Positions 23,301 through 34,702 of a DNA stretch of 64,000 nucleotides are shown here, one piece after another (position 1 is the stretch's first letter; the number at the start of each line of letters is the position of its first letter). The translations under genes were made by a program, and so were the position numbers. The notes beneath the pieces were generated by a model, which saw only the letters and a program-made list of their open reading frames with translations, was not told the DNA's origin and did not search any database. The stretch lies in assembly GCF_024323335.1 (NCBI RefSeq), contig NC_066580.1:254362977-254426976 (forward strand), in the 5' to 3' direction. Source of the stretch: Lathyrus oleraceus. Taxonomy: Eukaryota; Streptophyta; Magnoliopsida; Fabales; Fabaceae.

Positions 23301-23804
23301 CAGGCTGGACTATTTAAAGGATGCAAGAGACCCCCCTTCTCCCCACAACAGATACACTCCAATCCCAGAATCATGGGGTATGTTAAGGTCTGGGCAAGCT
23401 GCGCCTGGATCTGGTTTTGTGAAGGGTGCCTTTACAAATGTTTAGCTAAAAAGGGGGAGAGAAAGAAACGTCAGAAACGTCCTGGGGTCGAGAAGCAAAC
23501 AGATCACTGTGGTAACAAACAGAATGTTGGGGTTGGGGTTAGACACAAAATTCACCAACTGAAATACCACTTGTGTCTTGTGATCTGAGTTAAGAGAACA
23601 GTTGTGCCCTGTGATCTGAGTTACACTGTCTATGTACTCAGCATTACATACTCTTCAGGAAGCTCTCCTGTTGAAGGGAAGGGTTCTGGAACAACTGAGC
23701 CTTGTTTCTCTTCTTCCTCATGTACACCAACATTGGTGCTCATGGTGGGGGAGATGATAACAGAGGATTATTTGTTTTAGCTAAAATTTGCCAAAGGGGG
23801 AGAT
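20366..23804 (+). repeat. Array D unit 1 (deleted, 3,439 bp)
   Basis: It has LTR bases 1-1396 (20366-21761) joined directly to the 3' half of the internal region (matching 30937 onward) and ends with the polypurine tract. The last 327 bp of the LTR, the primer site and about 2.0 kb of internal sequence are missing. The join has a GTG overlap. A TATA box is at 20771-20778. ORFs shared between units (for example the minus-strand one at 20607-20906) are not supported as genes. Confidence 0.93.
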
Positions 23805-26800
23805 TGTTGATTCCTTAGGATTGGCAGTAATTTTAGAAAACAAATAATGTAATCATCTCTGTTGTTTTAATATGTTGGGTTGAAGAAAGTCAACATCTGG
23901 ACCAACATGTCATGTACAATGTCACGACATCAGGTCTGTGACATCGCACATGTGTAGGAAACTGAATTAATTAATTCAGTATATGTCATGGGATCAGCAA
24001 GGATATCTGGTGAATATCCTAACTCCCATGTGGAGGTCTTGAAGACTAAATCAGAATATATATAGGCTCTAAACATGGAGATATATATGGAGAGAGTTTA
24101 GGAACTTGAAGACCTTGTTTGTAGCAGAATTTTTCTGCTGAAGTTGCAACAGCAAAGAACAAGTCTGCTGCAATTTTCTGAAGGCCCAAATCCAGTTGGG
24201 TGATTAGGTTATAAATAGCTGATTGTAATCTAGTTTTTGTAAGCCTCTTAGAATGAATTTTTAGGGGTGTGTGTAAGGTAAACCTCCCAATCTGTGGGAA
24301 GGTTACCATGTGTTTCTCAGTGGTAAACCTGAGAGTGTTTGTCACTCAAAGCCTGTAGGCAAGAGTGATTATGTTCTTGAATGAAGCTGTGAAGCAAGTT
24401 CAAGGTGTTTGCACATTACATTGTATTTGTAGTGATAGGAATGGAAACTGGAGGTTTCTATCTAGGAGTTCCTAGGTATAGATTGCATTGGGTAGGGATT
24501 AAGTGATGAGTTGTAAACGGGGGAGTTTAACTCTGAATTGATACTACTAATAGTGGATCTTCTTCCTGGCTTGGTAGCCCCCAGATGTAGGTCATGTTGG
24601 ACTGAACTGGGTTAACAATTTCCTGTGTTTGTTTTCCTACTGTATGTTATAATCATGTCTGCCATAATTCAGGTGGTGTTACAGTCTGCCAATCAAGGTA
24701 ATAGCAGACCTGATACATAGCCTTCTGTTGGAATGTCAATCAGAATGTTTTGACATTCATCAACAACAGCACATACTGTTTAATAAGCTGATGAATTCAG
24801 TTCAGTATGTAGTGAAGTCTGGAGTTCAAGAGCACAACAGACCTGGCCAAAAGATCATTGTGAAACTGTCAAACTGGATGTCTTGACAGTTCTTCCAGCA
24901 AGCTGATACTGAAGTAGAGACTGGTTGGTCTTTTACAGTACAGCAAATTTAGCACAGTCTGTTTTCAGGAACCAAACAGACTTAGCATAGGGTTCTGGAC
25001 TTGGATGTCAAACGGAATGTTGTGACATTCACTCACGACTGCATATGCTATATTGTTGGATGGTTAGTTTTTCTGTTTCAGGATTTTTCTCAGGCTATTC
25101 TTCAGGAATCCACCAGCTGATCTAAAATCTAGGAAACTAACAACTAAGCTACAATTAATGAACCTGACAAATATTCTATTTGTTAGCTCCTTAATAAGTG
25201 TGAGCTTGGATGACTTAACTGCAAGTCTACAGGATGGAGGTTGTTTACTCAAACTTGGTTCCACAATCAAGTCTATGAGAACATTGAACTCTTGTTCTGT
25301 GAAGGGAGGAAGTTCTTTCAAGTGGCAGAGGAAGGAGCTGAATTCAACAGCTGGATGTCAAGCACAATGTTGTGACATTCGGTTCTGCATCAGATTCTTA
25401 GTTGATGAAGTGGCACATCAACTTGAGATAGAAGGATCTACAGGGTTGTAGATTGGACACTTCAAGTTCAAATCTCACTTGAAAGGTCAGAATATCTTTG
25501 GGAGAAGTCTGATAAACTTGGGAAGGTCAAAAGGCAGCATTTGACCTTGTCATATGAGAATTCATGAAGGAGGTAATCAACCAGTGGCATTTGGTCTATC
25601 TCAGAAGTGAGTTCGAAGAATCAAGATAATCAACATAATGCAGCTGATTATTCTTGAGGAAAGTCTAAGACAAATTACTTTTGGGCAGAAAAGTATTAAG
25701 TTGAAGACAAAAGGAGGTGGCTTCCATTCATCCCTTGGAGCTTGTGGTAGAAGTTCTGAGCTATCTATGGAAGACTGTCTCTGGTAGTGGGATGAGAGTG
25801 TATATATCCCAATGTATGTCTGGATTCCTCTGGCCCAAGATGAGGACTCAGTAATATCTGAAGTCTATCAGATAGTGCTCCCTGTGATGCTGTGAAGGAA
25901 GTCTCAGCTGATGTTCAAACATCTTGTGAAGTGATCTTCTGTTCTGGTTAAAAGAGAAATTGACACAGAGTGTGGATGTGTTCAGCCAAGAGGGTTGGAC
26001 AGAGGGTGCGCTCTTGAAGACATGAAGATGCGTCTTATGTTTTCCTTTCATCAAGTGGTCTGGAATCTCTTTGAATCAGGAAGTATGTGAAGGTCCAACC
26101 TTGGGGTGTTGGATATGATCATGTGTGACCTCCAAGAGAGTAGGTTCTCCATGACAGGGGGAGTTGTGCCTTTGTGCTGCAAGCAATCACCAAGCTTGCG
26201 GTCTGTGTGCTCTCAGATGACAAGGTAGTCATCAGGAAGCTGTGATGGTGTCAAGGCTGAGTGAGCAGAAGAATGTCTGACCGGATGTCATGACATTGCC
26301 CTGAACATTGCTGTTAATTCCTTCTGAATCTTAAAGTCATTAGGAATTATGAGGGTGATGTGGCTATGTCTGATAAACCAGAATAAGCCTGATGGCTACA
26401 GCTGTGTGGTACAGGGGGAGTAACCATCAACTGAAGTGTGAAAAGTTGGCTGTAGCAGTGCTAGGTGTCAAGCCTCTACTGGAGGAATGACAGAGGTCTT
26501 GGGAAATGTTGAAGACTGGCTGAATGCAGGAATGTTAAGACATCGAGTGCAACGTGTCTGACTGCATATATGGAATGGTCTCCATGCACTGGAACGGCTG
26601 TTTTGAAAAAGAAACAGTCAAGAGCTATAAAAGGCATTCAAAGATAGTCTGAGATTTTGTTGGTGATTCTCTGACTGTTTCTCAGCAAAAATAAATGCAT
26701 CTTGACCAAGCATTTATTTCCACCGGATATTCCTAAGCACAGGCTGGACTATTTAAAGGATGCAAGAGACCCCCCTTCTCCCCACAACAGATACACTCCA

Positions 26801-27243
26801 ATCCCAGAATCATGGGGTATGTTAAGGTCTGGGCAAGCTGCGCCTGGATCTGGTTTTGTGAAGGGTGCCTTTACAAATGTTTAGCTAAAAAGGGGGAGAG
26901 AAAGAAACGTCAGAAACGTCCTGGGGTCGAGAAGCAAACAGATCACTGTGGTAACAAACAGAATGTTGGGGTTGGGGTTAGACACAAAATTCACCAACTG
27001 AAATACCACTTGTGTCTTGTGATCTGAGTTAAGAGAACAGTTGTGCCCTGTGATCTGAGTTACACTGTCTATGTACTCAGCATTACATACTCTTCAGGAA
27101 GCTCTCCTGTTGAAGGGAAGGGTTCTGGAACAACTGAGCCTTGTTTCTCTTCTTCCTCATGTACACCAACATTGGTGCTCATGGTGGGGGAGATGATAAC
27201 AGAGGATTATTTGTTTTAGCTAAAATTTGCCAAAGGGGGAGAT
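23805..27243 (+). repeat. Array D unit 2 (identical deleted copy)
   Basis: It has the same length and the same deletion join (25200) as unit 1, and I noticed no base difference between them. The TATA box is at 24210-24217. The shared join shows the deletion came before the duplication. Confidence 0.93.
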
Positions 27244-28966
27244 TGTTGATTCCTTAGGATTGGCAGTAATTTTAGAAAACAAATAATGTAATCATCTCTG
27301 TTGTTTTAATATGTTGGGTTGAAGAAAGTCAACATCTGGACCAACATGTCATGTACAATGTCACGACATCAGGTCTGTGACATCGCACATGTGTAGGAAA
27401 CTGAATTAATTAATTCAGTATATGTCATGGGATCAGCAAGGATATCTGGTGAATATCCTAACTCCCATGTGGAGGTCTTGAAGACTAAATCAGAATATAT
27501 ATAGGCTCTAAACATGGAGATATATATGGAGAGAGTTTAGGAACTTGAAGACCTTGTTTGTAGCAGAATTTTTCTGCTGAAGTTGCAACAGCAAAGAACA
27601 AGTCTGCTGCAATTTTCTGAAGGCCCAAATCCAGTTGGGTGATTAGGTTATAAATAGCTGATTGTAATCTAGTTTTTGTAAGCCTCTTAGAATGAATTTT
27701 TAGGGGTGTGTGTAAGGTAAACCTCCCAATCTGTGGGAAGGTTACCATGTGTTTCTCAGTGGTAAACCTGAGAGTGTTTGTCACTCAAAGCCTGTAGGCA
27801 AGAGTGATTATGTTCTTGAATGAAGCTGTGAAGCAAGTTCAAGGTGTTTGCACATTACATTGTATTTGTAGTGATAGGAATGGAAACTGGAGGTTTCTAT
27901 CTAGGAGTTCCTAGGTATAGATTGCATTGGGTAGGGATTAAGTGATGAGTTGTAAACGGGGGAGTTTAACTCTGAATTGATACTACTAATAGTGGATCTT
28001 CTTCCTGGCTTGGTAGCCCCCAGATGTAGGTCATGTTGGACTGAACTGGGTTAACAATTTCCTGTGTTTGTTTTCCTACTGTATGTTATAATCATGTCTG
28101 CCATAATTCAGGTGGTGTTACAGTCTGCCAATCAAGGTAATAGCAGACCTGATACATAGCCTTCTGTTGGAATGTCAATCAGAATGTTTTGACATTCATC
28201 AACAACAGCACATACTGTTTAATAAGCTGATGAATTCAGTTCAGTATGTAGTGAAGTCTGGAGTTCAAGAGCACAACAGACCTGGCCAAAAGATCATTGT
28301 GAAACTGTCAAACTGGATGTCTTGACAGTTCTTCCAGCAAGCTGATACTGAAGTAGAGACTGGTTGGTCTTTTACAGTACAGCAAATTTAGCACAGTCTG
28401 TTTTCAGGAACCAAACAGACTTAGCATAGGGTTCTGGACTTGGATGTCAAACGGAATGTTGTGACATTCACTCACGACTGCATATGCTATATTGTTGGAT
28501 GGTTAGTTTTTCTGTTTCAGGATTTTTCTCAGGCTATTCTTCAGGAATCCACCAGCTGATCTAAAATCTAGGAAACTAACAACTAAGCTACAATTAATGA
28601 ACCTGACAAATATTCTATTTGTTAGCTCCTTAATAAGTGGAGATTAGTTTAACTTGTTACAACCTTTAATCTAGGAAATACAAGTACATGACCAACAAAC
28701 TGGAACAATGTAACAGATGATGTCCAAAACAGGATTGAGACATCGTGCTGATAACTGTGTAGGAAAACAACAGTAGTGAATGTTATGGTGCCCATAACAA
28801 ATTGTTCCTCCTCTATAGGATGACATAGAAGGAGAGGTTGTGACACCGTGAAAAGTTGCACATTAGTACAGAGTGTAATAACTGTCTTGCTGTATTAGGT
28901 ACAATGTTAGATCAGATGTCATGACTTGAAGTAGAACATCTGAATACTGACTACACCAGAATTTCA
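27244..28966 (+). repeat. Complete 5' LTR of array D unit 3 (1,723 bp)
   Basis: It starts TGTTGATTCC, ends GAATTTCA and is followed after two bases by the primer site. It is the same length as the last LTR, from which I noticed one difference (TTGCAC versus GTGCAC near the end). The TATA box TATAAATA is at 27649-27656. Confidence 0.95.
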
Positions 28967-28968
28967 AT

Positions 28969-28980
28969 TGGTATCAGAGC
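28969..28980 (+). other. Primer-binding site of element D (initiator Met tRNA)
   Basis: TGGTATCAGAGC lies two bases after the LTR end, fixing plus orientation and copia type. Units 1 and 2 lack it. Confidence 0.95.
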
Positions 28981-31900
28981 AGGCATCCTGTTCTGTCTCT
29001 GGATGAGATCCATGGGTGATACTTTCTGGTAGCTGGCAAGGAGTTATGTTAGTACTGAAGCTGGAACCTGTGTAAGGTTCTGTAATTCCCTGAATGGTCC
29101 CTTGAAGTAGGTGGATGGACTGTTCATGACAGGAATGGTGTGTACCTGTCTCTGGAGGTTGGTTATTGGCCTGTGTGTGGGACAGCTGTGCCAGTACTAA
29201 AACACATTCAAACCTGGTATGGTCTTGGAGGCCAATCTGGTGAAGTGTGGGTTCATAGGTTGAGTTGTATTATGATTTCCGCTGCATAATACATGGCAAA
29301 ACTCAAACTCTGATGTAGTTTCCCCTCATGTGGATGAAAGGCTGCTGTGTTCAAGATCTCATCATAATCTACTGAAGATGTCAAAGATACTTGAGTCCCC
29401 TCAAGTCCACTCATCATGACGTTCTCACTTCAGGATGGTAAGAGTCACTTAATCACTGATTCTCTTACTCTCTTGAGTAGTGTATATGAAGACCTTGAAG
29501 ACCTTCAAGGAAGGTTTGTTCCAAGGAGGTGGAACCAATGTTCTATGTGATGTTAGAACATGTTGTTCAACAAGTATGCAGCTACTGGTTGAAGAGCAGA
29601 TGTTTTTAGGGTTCAAACAATGGGATAATACTGTTTGGAACCTACTCCTGACCTGGAAGAGGAGACATCTGTGTGTGCTAAGTTGACAACTGGGTCAACT
29701 GGGTGTGTGCTCAAGAAGGTCATCCCTAGAAGTTGAGCTGGTTGAGATGTGACTTTGTGCAATCTCCTGCTGTTAGGCATCTTCCTGCAGTTTGATCAGG
29801 ATTGGATAGTTGTTCCCTGAAGTACTATGGTGTGTTGGAAGACAAGTCTCCTGGATGTTAGCAGTCAATAATGGGGTAACCTGATTGTGATATCATTTAA
29901 GGGGGTTGGAACCATGAATCTTGTTATTCAAACACCACGTTCAGAAGTGGCAGTTCTTACTAGGAGTGAGAATATGAAGATTCAAAGGTTGGTTGAGGTA
30001 ATATGCTCTGACAATGCATATCTACTATCGACTAGTGTTGTGTGTCTCACTAGTACTTATGGTCAGCTAAAGTCTGATTGGTGTGATTGGAGGAGTTAGT
30101 TGCCACTGGTAGGGATAGTGTATGTCATGTTGAGACATATGTGTACAATGCATGGATATTGGTGTGGAGTATCCATGATTGTTGATTTGAGGGGGAGTTT
30201 TGGTCAACCCCCTCACGTTTGGTCAGCCTAGGGTCAGGTTGGCTGTTGACCTGTGTCACATGGGTTCTGGTTGATGTGTGACACATTTGCAAGGAAGGAT
30301 TCATCTCTCTCATTCCTAAGGGTGAATCTAATCTGGAAAGAGTCTCAAGACTATTAAGGTGCTTGCAAGCAGAAGATGTTGACACTAGAAGAGTATCCTC
30401 CAAGCACTCTTATGGTGGAAGTATCTGAAAGGATAATTGGGAAAGGATTTAAGATCAATGTCTACTTGTGTCAAGTACAAGTATTTAATTGATTATCCTT
30501 GGAGCTCAAGATAACTGATGTTCTTAAAGATGTTGGAACATCTCTTCTTCAAGACCCTGTGCAGAATCACAGGAAGGATAGTACATTGGGGTATGATCTA
30601 TCTCTTTGGTGGCAGCAAAAGCATATGTTCTCTGAAAAGGTTTCCTGGCAAGAAACATGTTCAGCCTTGGTATGTACAAGAAGAAGAAGACATCATAGTC
30701 TTGATAGTGGTTACTTGGATCAGTTTATTTCTGATCTAGGTTAGGAAGTGCATTAGCTTATGCACACTGTGAAGTCAAGAACAAGTGGCAGCAGTCTTGA
30801 CATCATGGAAACAGCCTTCCCTTAGGATGTGGAATCCTTGATAAAGCTGAAGGGTTAGTTTCTAACTGGTCCTTCTGAAGACTCATACATCAGAGTGTCT
30901 GATGTCTTTGGAGAAGAAGCAGGGATTCATCAAGGTGTGAGCTTGGATGACTTAACTGCAAATCTACAGGATGGAGGTTGTTTACTCAAACTTGGTTCCA
31001 CAATCAAGTCTATGAGAACATTGAACTCTTGTTCTGTGAAGGGAGGAAGTTCTTTCAAGTGGCAGAGGAAGGAGCTGAATTCAACAGCTGGATGTCAAGC
31101 ACAATGTTGTGACATTCGGTTCTGCATCAGATTCTTAGTTGATGAAGTGGCACATCAACTTGAGATAGAAGGATCTACAGGGTTGTAGATTGGACACTTC
31201 AAGTTCAAATCTCACTTGAAAGGTCAGAATATCTTTGGGAGAAGTCTGATAAACTTGGGAAGGTCAAAAGGCAGCATTTGACCTTGTCATATGAGAATTC
31301 ATGAAGGAGGTAATCAACCAGTGGCATTTGGTCTATCTCAGAAGTGAGTTCGAAGAATCAAGATAATCAACATAATGCAGCTGATTATTCTTGAGGAAAG
31401 TCTAAGACAAATTACTTTTGGGCAGAAAAGTATTAAGTTGAAGACAAAAGGAGGTGGCTTCCATTCATCCCTTGGAGCTTGTGGTAGAAGTTCTGAGCTA
31501 TCTATGGAAGACTGTCTCTGGTAGTGGGATGAGAGTGTATATATCCCAATGTATGTCTGGATTCCTCTGGCCCAAGATGAGGACTCAGTAATATCTGAAG
31601 TCTATCAGATAGTGCTCCCTGTGATGCTGTGAAGGAAGTCTCAGCTGATGTTCAAACATCTTGTGAAGTGATCTTCTGTTCTGGTTAAAAGAGAAATTGA
31701 CACAGAGTGTGGATGTGTTCAGCCAAGAGGGTTGGACAGAGGGTGCGCTCTTGAAGACATGAAGATGCGTCTTATGTTTTCCTTTCATCAAGTGGTCTGG
31801 AATCTCTTTGAATCAGGAAGTATGTGAAGGTCCAACCTTGGGGTGTTGGATATGATCATGTGTGACCTCCAAGAGAGTAGGTTCTCCATGACAGGGGGAG

Positions 31901-32979
31901 TTGTGCCTTTGTGCTGCAAGCAATCACCAAGCTTGCGGTCTGTGTGCTCTCAGATGACAAGGTAGTCATCAGGAAGCTGTGATGGTGTCAAGGCTGAGTG
32001 AGCAGAAGAATGTCTGACCGGATGTCATGACATTGCCCTGAACATTGCTGTTAATTCCTTCTGAATCTTAAAGTCATTAGGAATTATGAGGGTGATGTGG
32101 CTATGTCTGATAAACCAGAATAAGCCTGATGGCTACAGCTGTGTGGTACAGGGGGAGTAACCATCAACTGAAGTGTGAAAAGTTGGCTGTAGCAGTGCTA
32201 GGTGTCAAGCCTCTACTGGAGGAATGACAGAGGTCTTGGGAAATGTTGAAGACTGGCTGAATGCAGGAATGTTAAGACATCGAGTGCAACGTGTCTGACT
32301 GCATATATGGAATGGTCTCCATGCACTGGAACGGCTGTTTTGAAAAAGAAACAGTCAAGAGCTATAAAAGGCATTCAAAGATAGTCTGAGATTTTGTTGG
32401 TGATTCTCTGACTGTTTCTCAGCAAAAATAAATGCATCTTGACCAAGCATTTATTTCCACCGGATATTCCTAAGCACAGGCTGGACTATTTAAAGGATGC
32501 AAGAGACCCCCCTTCTCCCCACAACAGATACACTCCAATCCCAGAATCATGGGGTATGTTAAGGTCTGGGCAAGCTGCGCCTGGATCTGGTTTTGTGAAG
32601 GGTGCCTTTACAAATGTTTAGCTAAAAAGGGGAGAGAAAGAAACGTCAGAAACGTCCTGGGGTCGAGAAGCAAACAGATCACTGTGGTAACAAACAGAAT
32701 GTTGGGGTTGGGGTTAGACACAAAATTCACCAACTGAAATACCACTTGTGTCTTGTGATCTGAGTTAAGAGAACAGTTGTGCCCTGTGATCTGAGTTACA
32801 CTGTCTATGTACTCAGCATTACATACTCTTCAGGAAGCTCTCCTGTTGAAGGGAAGGGTTCTGGAACAACTGAGCCTTGTTTCTCTTCTTCCTCATGTAC
32901 ACCAACATTGGTGCTCATGGTGGGGGAGATGATAACAGAGGATTATTTGTTTTAGCTAAAATTTGCCAAAGGGGGAGAT
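28981..32979 (+). other. Internal region of element D, no recognisable gag-pol
   Basis: About 4 kb with no ORF over about 100 codons and none of the copia catalytic motifs. It holds several GGGGGAG tracts (for example about 30191, 31895, 32151 and 32923) and the final polypurine tract AAAGGGGGAGAT at 32968-32979. It also holds ATGTCATGACAT-type palindromes and a strong TATAAAAG at about 32363 before a Pro-rich 60-codon ORF (32439-32621). That ORF is unrecognised; it might be a relic of a 3' ORF, as its distance to the LTR suits that, but this is weak. Confidence 0.7.
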
Positions 32980-34702
32980 TGTTGATTCCTTAGGATTGGC
33001 AGTAATTTTAGAAAACAAATAATGTAATCATCTCTGTTGTTTTAATATGTTGGGTTGAAGAAAGTCAACATCTGGACCAACATGTCATGTACAATGTCAC
33101 GACATCAGGTCTGTGACATCGCACATGTGTAGGAAACTGAATTAATTAATTCAGTATATGTCATGGGATCAGCAAGGATATCTGGTGAATATCCTAACTC
33201 CCATGTGGAGGTCTTGAAGACTAAATCAGAATATATATAGGCTCTAAACATGGAGATATATATGGAGAGAGTTTAGGAACTTGAAGACCTTGTTTGTAGC
33301 AGAATTTTTCTGCTGAAGTTGCAACAGCAAAGAACAAGTCTGCTGCAATTTTCTGAAGGCCCAAATCCAGTTGGGTGATTAGGTTATAAATAGCTGATTG
33401 TAATCTAGTTTTTGTAAGCCTCTTAGAATGAATTTTTAGGGGTGTGTGTAAGGTAAACCTCCCAATCTGTGGGAAGGTTACCATGTGTTTCTCAGTGGTA
33501 AACCTGAGAGTGTTTGTCACTCAAAGCCTGTAGGCAAGAGTGATTATGTTCTTGAATGAAGCTGTGAAGCAAGTTCAAGGTGTTTGCACATTACATTGTA
33601 TTTGTAGTGATAGGAATGGAAACTGGAGGTTTCTATCTAGGAGTTCCTAGGTATAGATTGCATTGGGTAGGGATTAAGTGATGAGTTGTAAACGGGGGAG
33701 TTTAACTCTGAATTGATACTACTAATAGTGGATCTTCTTCCTGGCTTGGTAGCCCCCAGATGTAGGTCATGTTGGACTGAACTGGGTTAACAATTTCCTG
33801 TGTTTGTTTTCCTACTGTATGTTATAATCATGTCTGCCATAATTCAGGTGGTGTTACAGTCTGCCAATCAAGGTAATAGCAGACCTGATACATAGCCTTC
33901 TGTTGGAATGTCAATCAGAATGTTTTGACATTCATCAACAACAGCACATACTGTTTAATAAGCTGATGAATTCAGTTCAGTATGTAGTGAAGTCTGGAGT
34001 TCAAGAGCACAACAGACCTGGCCAAAAGATCATTGTGAAACTGTCAAACTGGATGTCTTGACAGTTCTTCCAGCAAGCTGATACTGAAGTAGAGACTGGT
34101 TGGTCTTTTACAGTACAGCAAATTTAGCACAGTCTGTTTTCAGGAACCAAACAGACTTAGCATAGGGTTCTGGACTTGGATGTCAAACGGAATGTTGTGA
34201 CATTCACTCACGACTGCATATGCTATATTGTTGGATGGTTAGTTTTTCTGTTTCAGGATTTTTCTCAGGCTATTCTTCAGGAATCCACCAGCTGATCTAA
34301 AATCTAGGAAACTAACAACTAAGCTACAATTAATGAACCTGACAAATATTCTATTTGTTAGCTCCTTAATAAGTGGAGATTAGTTTAACTTGTTACAACC
34401 TTTAATCTAGGAAATACAAGTACATGACCAACAAACTGGAACAATGTAACAGATGATGTCCAAAACAGGATTGAGACATCGTGCTGATAACTGTGTAGGA
34501 AAACAACAGTAGTGAATGTTATGGTGCCCATAACAAATTGTTCCTCCTCTATAGGATGACATAGAAGGAGAGGTTGTGACACCGTGAAAAGGTGCACATT
34601 AGTACAGAGTGTAATAACTGTCTTGCTGTATTAGGTACAATGTTAGATCAGATGTCATGACTTGAAGTAGAACATCTGAATACTGACTACACCAGAATTT
34701 CA
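32980..34702 (+). repeat. 3' LTR of array D (1,723 bp)
   Basis: It is a complete LTR ending TTTCA at 34702, followed by the CTGTG duplication and then B sequence. The TATA box is at 33385-33392. Confidence 0.95.

Larger units (their letters stand above)
20366..34702 (+). mobile_element. Non-autonomous copia array D with four LTR copies
   Basis: LTR starts (TGTTGATTCC) lie at 20366, 23805, 27244 and 32980. The first two units are 3,439 bp each and share one internal deletion; the third unit is a complete LTR-internal-LTR element. The array is flanked by one CTGTG duplication (20361-20365 and 34703-34707), so it occupies a single insertion site in B's 3' UTR. The initiator-Met primer site and repeated GGGGGAG tracts place it near SIRE-type copia. 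No gag, protease, integrase or RT is recognisable, so it must have relied on proteins from another element. Confidence 0.93.
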
